A stretch of DNA of 64,000 nucleotides from Pedobacter hartonius (GTDB lineage: Bacteria > Bacteroidota > Bacteroidia > Sphingobacteriales > Sphingobacteriaceae), in contig NZ_FNRA01000003.1 in assembly GCF_900107535.1 (NCBI RefSeq), forward strand, positions 434,001 through 498,000, read 5' to 3'. Positions within the stretch are counted from its first letter, which is position 1, and every line of letters begins with the position of its first letter. The notes beneath the pieces were generated by a model. That model made no database searches. It saw only the letters and a program-made list of their open reading frames with translations, and was not told where the DNA came from. Below are positions 8,175-16,123 of this stretch, piece after piece. A program made the translations under genes and the position numbers.

Positions 8175-9401
8175 ATGAGCAAAAGTAAAAAGCCTGCTTT
8201 AAAAGGCACAGATACCAATGCACAGTTGCGCAACAGATTTTATGAACGCATCGAATCACTATGTGACACCTTTGCCGGGCCGGGATATTTTAAAAAGATC
8301 CATCCAATGATCATTGAGCATATGTTCATCAACCGTTACCCATCACTTAAAGCCAAAGCTGCCCCGGAAGCAAATATTGAAAAATGGAAGGTAGTGCAAT
8401 TCAATAAGCTGATGAATAAATTCATCAGCGACAGGTATATTGAACTGGACAATGGAGGGAAGGTTTATCTAAGCTGGTATTTGTCTGAAGGACTTTTGCT
8501 GATCAATTATATCTCGGAGATGGCAGAAGTTAATTTCCGCTATGCAGATCAGCTCAAAGAAGCTTTCAGCCCGTACTTCCCCGGTGGTGGAATTCATACC
8601 ATGATAGAAGATATGCTGGTAGAGCTGGTTCATGATACCACTGTATTTTTAAGTAATTTAAACCACACGATCATCAACGCAGATATCGGCCAAACCGCCT
8701 GCTTTGACAGAGACGCTACCTCCAACGATGTTTTCATACAGGAATTCAAACCAGAAAAAACGTCTGTAACCATTGATGGAGAAACACGCAGCATCATTCG
8801 TCTGGGCTGGGTTGACGGCGATATGGAATGGCTGAACACTAGGATCAAACCGTCTGTGATCGGATTTAAAACAGGTTCACTGGACATCCCGCTTGATGTT
8901 TATATCCAGAAGCACGCGCTGGATAAATTACAGGAGCGGATTGATATTACTCCCGGGATCATGCATTATATGATCTTTATGATTTTAAACCAACCCGTTA
9001 TCAGGTATCATAAAAATGATAATAACAGCCTGGTGGAATATTACCTGTCAGACCAGAAAGTAGGTTACCTGCTGGTCAGCCTGGCAGACGCAAAACTGAT
9101 CATCCGCACATTTCTTTTCCTTACCAATGACGGAACTCCGGAAGGTAAAAAGCTCAACCAGCTTCTGGCACTCGACAAACAGGACAAGAAGTACCTGATG
9201 ATTGACACCCTACCCGCATTCAGTGCTTACCACATTGACCAGAACGAACGCCTTAGTAAACTGTTCAGGGAGGCAGGATGTGGTTCTTTACTCAAGCTGG
9301 GCCATCTGAAAGAATATTCGGAAAAAGAAATCAAAGATAAGGATCCGGAATCTATTGTGAAATACCTGGGCGATTCGGATAACTTCTATGGATTGGGTTA
9401 A
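8175..9401 (+). CDS. unknown 408-residue cytoplasmic protein
   Basis: Starts at the ATG at 8175 (MSKSKKPALKG). No signal peptide or membrane helix. The sequence has a Lys-rich N-terminus, a mixed alpha/beta body, a segment HALDKLQERIDITPG near residue 245, and a C-terminus rich in Lys, Glu and Asp ending YLGDSDNFYGLG. No enzymatic motif or known family could be recognised. Codon use looks like that of neighbours. It converges with the XRE regulator at 9403 with only one base between the two stop codons, so the two transcripts must overlap. It is divergent from the GH43 gene at 8018 with a 156-bp AT-rich gap that should hold both promoters. Confidence 0.75.
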   Translation: MSKSKKPALKGTDTNAQLRNRFYERIESLCDTFAGPGYFKKIHPMIIEHMFINRYPSLKAKAAPEANIEKWKVVQFNKLMNKFISDRYIELDNGGKVYLSWYLSEGLLLINYISEMAEVNFRYADQLKEAFSPYFPGGGIHTMIEDMLVELVHDTTVFLSNLNHTIINADIGQTACFDRDATSNDVFIQEFKPEKTSVTIDGETRSIIRLGWVDGDMEWLNTRIKPSVIGFKTGSLDIPLDVYIQKHALDKLQERIDITPGIMHYMIFMILNQPVIRYHKNDNNSLVEYYLSDQKVGYLLVSLADAKLIIRTFLFLTNDGTPEGKKLNQLLALDKQDKKYLMIDTLPAFSAYHIDQNERLSKLFREAGCGSLLKLGHLKEYSEKEIKDKDPESIVKYLGDSDNFYGLG

Positions 9402-9402
9402 C

Positions 9403-9732
9403 CTATTTCCGCACAAGTTCTTCGTACAGCTCTATTGCCTTTTGCTGTAGTTTAATAACCTCGTCATCTTTGATCCTCAGTTCTTCCTGAAGCCTGATGA
9501 TCTCATCAGAACTAATAACCTCCGGATGATCCTGTTCTTCGAGAAGAATATCCGCCGGCGATACCTCAAAAAGCTGTGCGATCTGAAAAAGCCGCGTTAA
9601 TCCTATTTCTGTGATGCCAGTTTCAATCTTAGAATATGCAGGGATGGAGATTTCAAGCCTTTTTGCAACTTCAGCCTGGTTCCACTCCATTTTTTGCCGA
9701 AGTTTTTTGATGTTGTGACCGACGATGTTCAT
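9403..9732 (-). CDS. XRE-family HTH regulator with coiled-coil tail
   Basis: 109 residues. Residues 5-62 form a Cro/C1-type helix-turn-helix: NIKKLRQKMEWNQAEVAKRL, then ISIPAYSKIETGI as recognition helix, then LTRLFQIAQLFEVSPADIL. Residues ~70-108 are a charged heptad-like helix (IIRLQEELRIKDDEVIKLQ) that probably dimerises. The stop is one base from the stop of the convergent unknown gene, suggesting a linked pair or simple compaction. Target unknown; autoregulation is common in the family but no operator was identified in the AT-rich upstream region. Confidence 0.88.
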   Translation of the reverse strand: MNIVGHNIKKLRQKMEWNQAEVAKRLEISIPAYSKIETGITEIGLTRLFQIAQLFEVSPADILLEEQDHPEVISSDEIIRLQEELRIKDDEVIKLQQKAIELYEELVRK

Positions 9733-9899
9733 AGCAACAAATAATAATTACGTTTATCTCAGCACAATATACATATTTTAAATTTATTTAATCATAACAA
9801 AATAAAAGCAATACCATTTCGTTAAATATCTTACATTATCCTTCAAAATTTTGTCGTAATAAAAATTAGATTAAGAAGTTTATCAAAGATTCGAGTTGG

Positions 9900-10148
9900 C
9901 TATGAACTTCTGTCCTCAATCATCTGCCCGATGAACTCGACCAGCTCCATATTCATATCGCTGTCCGTATGCCATACATAACCTACGTCCAGATCCTCTA
10001 CAGGATAAATGATCCCCAAAAGTTCGGGAATTACTATGCCGTGGATCTCATCATCGTCATTCATTGTTACCATAAAATGATTCGCTTCATCTAAGGGCGT
10101 CACGGTAACTGTTTTATGTAGAAAGCGTACACTGAATTCCTGCATCAT
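9900..10148 (-). CDS. small acidic hypothetical protein
   Basis: 82 residues (81 if the second of two adjacent Met codons is used). Contains MNDDDEIHGIVIPELLGIIYP and an acidic C-terminus ending MIEDRSS; no Cys, signal peptide or membrane segment. It reads like a small folded alpha/beta protein but matches no family that can be named. It lies between the XRE regulator (same strand, 168 bp downstream) and the glgX remnant. Confidence 0.6.
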   Translation of the reverse strand: MMQEFSVRFLHKTVTVTPLDEANHFMVTMNDDDEIHGIVIPELLGIIYPVEDLDVGYVWHTDSDMNMELVEFIGQMIEDRSS

Positions 10149-10180
10149 TTGTATCCAATTTAAAATAGAACGTTTAAATC

Positions 10181-10360
10181 AGAATTCTGTTTCGATCTGT
10201 TCCTCAAACCAGTCATAATGATGTGAGTATTGAGTATGACCATTGCCAGTGGAGGAAATTTAAGTGATAAAAATTATGTGCGGGCATCAGGTATGGGTTC
10301 AGTTGGATGTATTGCGATTCGCCACGCCAGTAATACCTATTACCGCACAGAAGATCACTG
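10181..10360 (-). other. unassigned residue next to glgX remnant
   Basis: The minus strand contains a 26-codon open stretch ending at a TGA near 10178 (ISSTGNGHTQYSHHYDWFEE and onwards) that looks protein-like but has no start codon. It may be the tail of another gene brought next to glgX by deletion. Not recognised. Confidence 0.25.
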
Positions 10361-11192
10361 GCCAAGACTACATCAAGGATCACTTCTATTCCGGCTTTGT
10401 GCAGTGCTTTACCATAGTCTTAAATTCTGTGACCTGCTCTCCGTGCCTGCCGCTGGAAGAGTAGCGTACATCCGGGGCAAAAAAGCCAAGTGTGTTATAT
10501 CCCCAGTAGTTGGCCAGGCCTTTTTCTTCCAGGTGCCTGTCTGACACGAAATGATGTACGGGCATAAGCTCTATAGCAGTAATGCCCAGCTCTTTCAGAT
10601 AATTGATGGTCACCCCGTGCGCGATTGCCGCATAGGTTCCGCGTATTTCTTCCGGGATGCCGGGATGCAGTTTGGTGAATCCTTTTACATGGGCTTCATA
10701 GATTACAGAGTTATCATACGACGTATCCGGGCACTGGTCTCCTTCCCAGTCGAAACCCTGATCAATCACTACAGATTTTGGTATATAGTCTGCACTGTCA
10801 GTATCGCTGAGGCTCAGGTCTTCATCCGGATCGCCTATCTTATAGGCAAATAAGGCATCGTTCCATTCAATCGTCCCGGATATCGCTTTGGCATAAGGGT
10901 CAAGCACCAGTTTATTAGGGTTAAAGCGGTGTCCGCTTTCGGGCACGAAAGGTCCGTAAACCCGGAAGCCATACAATTGGCCCGGTGATATCCCCCGTAC
11001 ATAGATATGCCAGGTAAGGTCAGTCTGTTCGGTAATATTAAATTTCACAAATTCTTTTTCATCATTCTCGGGATCAAACAGGCAGAGTTCAACCGCAGTT
11101 GCGTTTTCAGAATATATGGTAAAATTGACTCCATTGCCATCCCAGATTGCCCCAAGAGGAAATGGTTTTCCGGGAAAGATGTTTAAATTCAT
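10361..11192 (-). pseudogene. glgX: glycogen debranching enzyme GlgX, truncated and frameshifted
   Basis: The first 260 codons encode a normal GlgX/isoamylase-type GH13 start: PFPLGAIWDGNGVNFTIYSE (CBM48 domain), YGFRVYGPFVPESGHRFNPN, LVLDPYAKAI, SVIYEAHVKGFT, GITAIELMPVHHF and NYWGYNTLGFFAPD. After FKTMVK a frameshift near 10400 leads to an early stop; in the adjacent frame LHKAGIEVILDVV continues the family, but the expected YNHTAEG and the rest of the barrel (about 430 residues with the catalytic Asp and Glu) are absent. The debranching of glycogen alpha-1,6 links cannot be done by this product. The next 180 bases hold no recognisable family sequence. Confidence 0.85.
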
Positions 11193-11431
11193 TTTTTGTT
11201 TTCGTTACAGGAAATACAGAATGCTTTTTTCACATTCCTTTTTTTTTAAATCAGCAACAAACCCAAATTTTGAAGGTTAGTATTTATTCAACATTTAAAC
11301 AACACGTATTTTCCGCGTAAAGAAATGATATTAATACGTACACCAATACAATACGTCAATTCCATGCTGCTTATCCGTTCCGTTCCTGCGGATTATTTAT
11401 TAAATTGCCTGTATCAGATGAATCCCAAAAC

Positions 11432-12352
11432 ATGAAAAATGAATCCGCTGACCCCTGTCCCTTAATGGAAAGACGCTACTTTATTTCAAATACACTTAAA
11501 GCCCTCGGGACTTTCGCCCTTTTGCCCTATATTTCCACAGCACATGTGCTAACAGATGCGTCCAAAACCTATACAGTAGATGATATCATGCAGCTCATTT
11601 TAAAGGAAATTCCAGGTGCACCGTTCAAACAGACCGTTGATACGCTAAAAAGCGGAAATAAGGAGATGATTGTGACTGGTATTGTAACAACGATGTTCAG
11701 CACTATACAGGTAATAGAACAGGCCCTGCGGCTCAGGGCAAATTTTATCATTGCGCATGAACCTACTTTTTATAACCATGCAGATGATATCAACTACGTA
11801 GCACAAAATTCAGAAGTAAAAAAGAAGCAGGCCCTCTTATTGAAACATGGTATTACCGTATGGCGTTTTCACGATTACTGGCATGCCTGCAAGCCGGACG
11901 GTATACAATACGGGTTTATGAAAAAAATGGACTGGTTACCTTATTTCAAATCGCGCGAGGAACCCTTAATACTACCCCCACTTAGCCTGGAAAACCTTGC
12001 GAAACAGCTTAAACAAAAACTGGGGATTGAAAAACTGCGGATCATAGGCGATCCCGCACAGAGCTGCAGCAGGGTCGCCGTAATGCCGGGTGCCTGGGGC
12101 GGACAAAATCAAATGCTCCTCCTGGAAACCAAAAAGCCTGATGTACTGGTGGTGGGAGAACTTCAGGAATGGGAAACTGCAGAGTATATCAGGGATGGAA
12201 GGTTAATGGGAGGCAAAACCTCGCTGATCGTCCTTGGGCATGCGGTAAGCGAAGAACCTGGTATGGAATACCTGGTAGAATGGCTGCAGCCTAAGCTCCC
12301 TGGCTTAACGGTCACACACCTAACTTCAGGTAATCCGTTTACATGGATCTGA
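11432..12352 (+). CDS. NIF3-family (DUF34) metal-binding protein with an export signal
   Basis: 306 residues from the ATG at 11432; an ATG at 11465 would begin directly at MERRYFISNTLKALGTFALL, a twin-arginine-like signal followed by a hydrophobic stretch and a polar segment. The body resembles the NIF3/YbgI fold: VDTLKSGN, TGIVTTMFSTIQVIEQAL, then ANFIIAHEPTFYNHAD with the metal His-Glu-Pro motif, WRFHDYWHAC, and a C-terminal LVVGELQEWETAEY with LIVLGHAVSEEPGMEYL supplying further ligands. Family members usually are cytosolic and bind two metals; their reaction is poorly known. The predicted export is unusual. It is preceded by a 200-bp gap and appears monocistronic. Confidence 0.8.
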   Translation: MKNESADPCPLMERRYFISNTLKALGTFALLPYISTAHVLTDASKTYTVDDIMQLILKEIPGAPFKQTVDTLKSGNKEMIVTGIVTTMFSTIQVIEQALRLRANFIIAHEPTFYNHADDINYVAQNSEVKKKQALLLKHGITVWRFHDYWHACKPDGIQYGFMKKMDWLPYFKSREEPLILPPLSLENLAKQLKQKLGIEKLRIIGDPAQSCSRVAVMPGAWGGQNQMLLLETKKPDVLVVGELQEWETAEYIRDGRLMGGKTSLIVLGHAVSEEPGMEYLVEWLQPKLPGLTVTHLTSGNPFTWI

Positions 12353-12398
12353 TATAAAAGAAGAATTTGGGGCGGATGACGCTGATTAAAATACTGAT

Positions 12399-12414
12399 TG
12401 GCACGATCTGTGCA
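12399..12414 (+). promoter_or_regulatory. possible sigma-54 promoter
   Basis: TGGCACGATCTGTGCA has GG at 12400-12401 and GC at 12412-12413 separated by exactly 10 bases, the -24/-12 pattern of sigma-54 promoters, 44 bases before the OmpA-type gene. No activator gene is nearby, so this may be chance. Confidence 0.3.
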
Positions 12415-12457
12415 ACTATGAATATCTATTACAGATATTTAAATAAAAATCAGAATT

Positions 12458-13339
12458 ATGAAATTTTCAATTTTGCCGGTAGCGCTGTTATCGCTCGCCT
12501 TATTATCACAAGGTTGTGTAAGTAATAAAAAGTTTAATGATTTACAATCTAACTATACAGATCTACAAACAAAAAACGGTGAACTCAGTAAAAAGTACGA
12601 TGAAAGCCAGCAGGGGCTGTCTTCTTCTACATCAAGGGTAAAGAGCCTCGAAGAGCAAATTGCTTCTGAACGCTCCAATGTTACAGCATTACAGGCAGCA
12701 CTGGATAAATGCCTTACCTCATCGGGCCAGGGAAATGTTAATATTTCAAAACTGGTTGATGAGATCAATTCATCCAATAAATACATACAGCATTTAGTGA
12801 ATACAAAGAACAAAAGCGATTCACTTAATTTAGTACTGACAAATAACCTGACCCGTTCCCTGAGCCGCGAAGAAATGCAGGATGTGGATGTGCAGGTATT
12901 AAAAGGAGTGGTTTACATTTCACTGGCCGACAATATGTTATATAAATCCGGAAGTTATGATATCTCCGATAAAGCCGGACAAACACTGAGCAAAATTGCA
13001 AAGATCATCAAGGACTACAGTGATTATGACGTCCTGATCGAAGGTAATACAGATGCTGTTCCGATTACGATGCCAAATATTCGTAATAACTGGGACCTGA
13101 GTGCACTCAGGGCATCGTCCGTAGTGCAGGCCTTGCAAACTACTTACGGAGTTGAGCCGAAACGGTTAACTGCCGGCGGACGGGGAGAATATAATCCGAT
13201 CGCGCCGAATGATACTGATGCCGGAAAAGCCAGGAACAGACGTACACAGATCATCATTACTCCTAAACTGGAGCAGTTTATGGACCTGATAGGAAAGGCA
13301 CCTGAAACATCAAAAACACCAGAAAGTAAAACACCCTAA
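12458..13339 (+). CDS. OmpA-family peptidoglycan-binding lipoprotein
   Basis: 293 residues. The signal peptide ends in a lipobox (LLSQGC), so the protein is an outer-membrane-type lipoprotein. Residues ~25-90 are a coiled coil (DLQSNYTDLQTKNGELSKKY). The OmpA C-terminal domain runs from about 150 to 275: SLADNMLYKSGSYDISDKAG, VLIEGNTDAVPI, NWDLSALRASSVV, RLTAGGRGEYNPIAPNDT and ARNRRTQIIITP, with the Asp and Arg used to hold diaminopimelate. It should link the outer membrane to peptidoglycan. The Thr/Pro/Lys-rich tail after residue 280 is variable. A clear terminator follows directly, and no partner gene is in the same transcript. Confidence 0.92.
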   Translation: MKFSILPVALLSLALLSQGCVSNKKFNDLQSNYTDLQTKNGELSKKYDESQQGLSSSTSRVKSLEEQIASERSNVTALQAALDKCLTSSGQGNVNISKLVDEINSSNKYIQHLVNTKNKSDSLNLVLTNNLTRSLSREEMQDVDVQVLKGVVYISLADNMLYKSGSYDISDKAGQTLSKIAKIIKDYSDYDVLIEGNTDAVPITMPNIRNNWDLSALRASSVVQALQTTYGVEPKRLTAGGRGEYNPIAPNDTDAGKARNRRTQIIITPKLEQFMDLIGKAPETSKTPESKTP

Positions 13340-13366
13340 GAAGCTTGTTCAAGGAATTAATTATTC

Positions 13367-13398
13367 ACCGGTCTTCTTAACAGGAGACCGGTTTTTTA
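13367..13398 (+). terminator. rho-independent terminator after the OmpA gene
   Basis: ACCGGTCT (13367-13374) pairs with AGACCGGT (13385-13392), 8 perfect pairs with a 10-nt loop, followed by a T-run. It lies 28 bases after the stop codon. Confidence 0.88.
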
Positions 13399-13466
13399 TC
13401 AGATTTATACCTTTGCGGTGCTAGAATACCTATAGGTATGATTGAATTTTTGTAATTTTACATCTT

Positions 13467-13817
13467 ATGGGAAATATACGTTCAGCAAGAGAGACTATTA
13501 TCAATGAATGGGAATGGGACGAGGAAGAGCTCAGTTTTATCAACAGTCTAAATGATAACCAATGCAGCCGGCTTGCCGCCAACATGAAAAAGGCATCTCT
13601 CTACAATTCCGTGTTCATGATCAGCAAATACACCATTTTCGCATTGTTTATTGCGGTATACACCCTGCGGTACTTTCAGCTCAGCCGCCTAGCCCTGGTC
13701 ATTCAAATGATTATCATTCCCGTCGGGATACTTGCAGTTTTCTCCTTTTTCATGCTGCGAAGGGTAGAAGCTAATCCGGATTATAGATCACTTTTTTTAA
13801 ATGATTCTAAATCATAA
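13467..13817 (+). CDS. small membrane protein with two transmembrane helices
   Basis: 116 residues. An acidic cytoplasmic-like N-terminus (EWEWDEEELSFINSLND) precedes two hydrophobic helices at about 53-68 (YTIFALFIAVYTLRYF) and 74-95 (LALVIQMIIIPVGILAVFSF), then a short tail. No family recognised. A TACCTTTG element at 13408-13415 and the 14-bp palindrome ATACCTATAGGTAT at 13426-13439 lie in the upstream region and may be a -7 element and an operator. It converges with thioredoxin. Confidence 0.7.
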   Translation: MGNIRSARETIINEWEWDEEELSFINSLNDNQCSRLAANMKKASLYNSVFMISKYTIFALFIAVYTLRYFQLSRLALVIQMIIIPVGILAVFSFFMLRRVEANPDYRSLFLNDSKS

Positions 13818-13853
13818 AAAAAGGGGTCTTATATAGTGATATAACAACCCCCC
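13815..13853 (-). terminator. terminator of the thioredoxin gene
   Basis: On the minus strand GGGGTTGTTATAT pairs, with one bulge, to ATATAAGACCCC and is followed by seven T residues, 23 bases after the trxA stop. On the plus strand the same stem may also stop the preceding small gene. Confidence 0.7.
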
Positions 13854-13875
13854 TCTATTAAATATCTGTTCTATA

Positions 13876-14199
13876 TTAGTTTAGCTGTTTTACCAGTTTC
13901 TCAGCCAATACAGATTTTGGCACTGCGCCGATTTGTTTATCTACAACCTCACCATCTTTAAAGAATAACAGGGCAGGAATATTCCTGATGCCAAACCTTA
14001 CTGATATTTGCGGATTACTGTCAACATTTATTTTACCAACGAAGGCTTGTCCTTCATATTCTTTAGCAATTTCCTCAACCACCGGGCCTACCATACGACA
14101 GGGTCCGCACCATTCTGCCCAAAAGTCAAGAAGTACGGGTTTGTCTGATTTCAGCACAAGTTCCTCAAAGTTCGCATCAGTAATTTCTATAGTAGTCAT
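13876..14199 (-). CDS. trxA: thioredoxin
   Basis: 107 residues, the standard length of thioredoxin 1. DFWAEWCGPCRMVGPV holds the redox pair Cys31 and Cys34; the cis-Pro is Pro75 in RNIPALLFF, where Ala replaces the more usual Thr; Asp25-equivalent lies in LLDFW. There is no signal peptide, so it is the cytoplasmic general disulfide reductant. It stands alone between its own terminator and a 140-bp promoter region shared with nothing divergent, and is followed upstream by an HxlR regulator on the same strand. Confidence 0.96.
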   Translation of the reverse strand: MTTIEITDANFEELVLKSDKPVLLDFWAEWCGPCRMVGPVVEEIAKEYEGQAFVGKINVDSNPQISVRFGIRNIPALLFFKDGEVVDKQIGAVPKSVLAEKLVKQLN

Positions 14200-14338
14200 G
14201 ATTTCTTTGTTTTAATTTCTATAACAAAAGTAATCATTTTTCAGATACCAGTTGCATTTCGCAACCAGTTTTCAGTAAAACCAAAAAGTTCTTACATTAA
14301 GATAACAATCCCAGGTCAGTGCCTGTGCCTGGCAAATG

Positions 14339-14761
14339 CTAACTTCCGAGCGCCGTATCTCTCTTTATTTTCAGCCCGTTGGCGTATTCCGTAATCGTTT
14401 TGGATTTGTTTGCGACCAGTTTTTTATATACAGGGTTTGTAGACTGTTTAATCACATTGTATTTTGCGCCCCATGCAAATATTTCTACAAAAACAGGCAG
14501 CAGATCGATCGCTTTGTCGGTCAGGGAATATAGGAATTTCGCCTTATTGGCAGCTGAAGCCGTCTTGATCAGAAATCCTTCAGCATCCAGATTTTTAAGG
14601 CGGTCAGTTAAAATGTTTGATGCAATCTTCTCTTCAGAATTCCTGAATTCACTGAAAGATGATTTTCCTTCAAAAATCATATCGCGCAAAATGAGTAATG
14701 TCCATTTATCACCGAATATATCTAATGCGTAACAGATAGAACAGTCAGAGCGAGCCTTCAT
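14339..14761 (-). CDS. HxlR-family transcriptional regulator
   Basis: 140 residues with the HxlR winged helix: CSICYALDIFGDKWTLLILRDMIF at 7-30, then SFSEFRNSEEKIASNILTDRL (recognition helix) and a wing around residues 60-75 (EGFLIKTASAANKAKFLYSL). Cys7 and Cys10 near the N-terminus match the redox-sensing Cys position in this family, although CxxC here is not proven to sense anything. The C-terminal extension (SKTITEYANGLKIKRD) is Lys-rich. Divergent from it lies only an MFS transporter remnant, perhaps its former target. Confidence 0.9.
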   Translation of the reverse strand: MKARSDCSICYALDIFGDKWTLLILRDMIFEGKSSFSEFRNSEEKIASNILTDRLKNLDAEGFLIKTASAANKAKFLYSLTDKAIDLLPVFVEIFAWGAKYNVIKQSTNPVYKKLVANKSKTITEYANGLKIKRDTALGS

Positions 14762-14964
14762 AAGGTATTGATTTGAGCAGAATAGCTATATTGAATACAA
14801 TTGTATAAGAATACTCAAATTTATCATTTATAATTAATTACCGCAATAGTAAACTACCCAAATCATCACTCAATACCGGTAACAGTTGAATTTTAAAAAT
14901 CAATAGTGCTGATCCTGTAAAATCACGGCTGTCCCGGATTCATCAGCTTAAAATGTGAAATGAA

Positions 14965-15185
14965 AGTAAAGTGTAGCACCTTTATTGGCCCTGAACTGGC
15001 GCTGCTCTCGGGGGTATGGGTTATTCATCGACATTTCACCTGGCCTCACCGGCCCGCTGGTCGGAGGAATAGCCAGTCATTTTATAATGATATATATTTT
15101 TCCATTTAGCATGGGAATGGTATTTATCGGCTTCCTTCTGGCTATCCTGATCTATCAGCGACAAAAAAACGAAGTAATGGCTTAG
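14965..15185 (+). pseudogene. C-terminal fragment of an MFS transporter
   Basis: About 70 codons read as the last two or three helices of a major facilitator: GYGLFIDISPGLTGPLVGG (the usual helix-10/11 entry), then IASHFIMIYIFPFSMGMVFI and GFLLAILIYQRQKNEV as the final helix and tail. No start codon or earlier helices precede it, and a full transporter would need about 330 more residues. It lies divergent to the HxlR gene, an arrangement common for HxlR and the efflux pump it controls, so the regulator may have lost its partner. Confidence 0.6.
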
Positions 15186-15384
15186 GGCATTGTTTTCCTT
15201 CATTTTGCACCAGACAAACGTTTTAGTTGTGAAACAAATAACAGCACAAATGTTTGATAAGGAAATAAAGACCTGTTTTTTAGCTCATTACACCTTATAA
15301 TTCTGCTTTAGATAGAATCCATTCCAAAAAAGAATACGTATATATGTGTATTCTCTTTAGGCTTAAGTTTTCATTTACGGCAAA

Positions 15385-15957
15385 ATGACCAAATATTCAA
15401 CCCTCTCCGACCGGGAGCTCATCGAACTGATCAAAACAAGTGACAAGTCTGCATTTACGGAATTCTTTAACCGCTACAAAGGCATTCTTTATCTGCAGGC
15501 TTTCACTATTTCAAAAGATAACGAAGAAGCGAGGGACGTGGTGCAGGAGATGTTTCTGAATATCTGGGAAACAAGAAGAAGGCTTACAGTGCCCGTGTCA
15601 GTAAAAGCTTATCTGCATAAATCTGTCCGGCACAAGATCATTGACGGGATCAGGCACAAAAAGACGATCATGAGTTACCTCGATTCAGTGAAAGCTTATG
15701 AGGATGAAGGAACTAAGCCACTGGATGAGAGTTATATCGATAAGGAAACGGTCGCTTTGTTTTATATGGTACTCAATTCTCTTCCGCCCAAAATGCGTAA
15801 AATTTTGGAATTGAGCAGACTTGACGGACTGTCACACCAGGAAATTGCAGAAAAACTGAATATTTCCAAACACACAGTGAAAAAGCAGGTACAATATGCT
15901 TTAAGAAAAATAAACATCAAATTAAGTCTTCGTTTGCTTTCATTTCTATTCCTGTAA
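15385..15957 (+). CDS. ECF sigma factor of a SusCD locus
   Basis: 190 residues. Region 2: FNRYKGILYLQAFTISKDNE, DVVQEMFLNIWETRR (core and -10 contact); region 4: LPPKMRKILELSRLDGLSHQ, EIAEKLNISKHTVKKQVQYALRK (HTH). The C-terminus is hydrophobic (LSLRLLSFLFL), as in many Bacteroidota FecI-like factors. It is followed after 166 bp by fecR and then susC and susD on the same strand, the layout of a FecI/FecR-type trans-envelope switch in which substrate binding to SusC releases the sigma factor. Confidence 0.94.
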   Translation: MTKYSTLSDRELIELIKTSDKSAFTEFFNRYKGILYLQAFTISKDNEEARDVVQEMFLNIWETRRRLTVPVSVKAYLHKSVRHKIIDGIRHKKTIMSYLDSVKAYEDEGTKPLDESYIDKETVALFYMVLNSLPPKMRKILELSRLDGLSHQEIAEKLNISKHTVKKQVQYALRKINIKLSLRLLSFLFL

Positions 15958-16123
15958 GGTCCCTTCAGCCACCCCTTCCAATTGCTGAAATAAAGATTTC
16001 ATTTTTTTTCAAATTCATCTACTCCCAAAACGCGCCCTTTACGTCATATTCTAAAACGGGGTTATAATCAGGCGCGCGGAATAGTAAACAAACAATAAGA
16101 TCATCTATTAAACTCTTATACCT

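Noticed and set aside
10230..10544. Plus-strand open frames opposite the glgX remnant
   Set aside because: Shadow frames of the minus-strand glgX sequence; low-complexity, many Cys, no features of a real protein.
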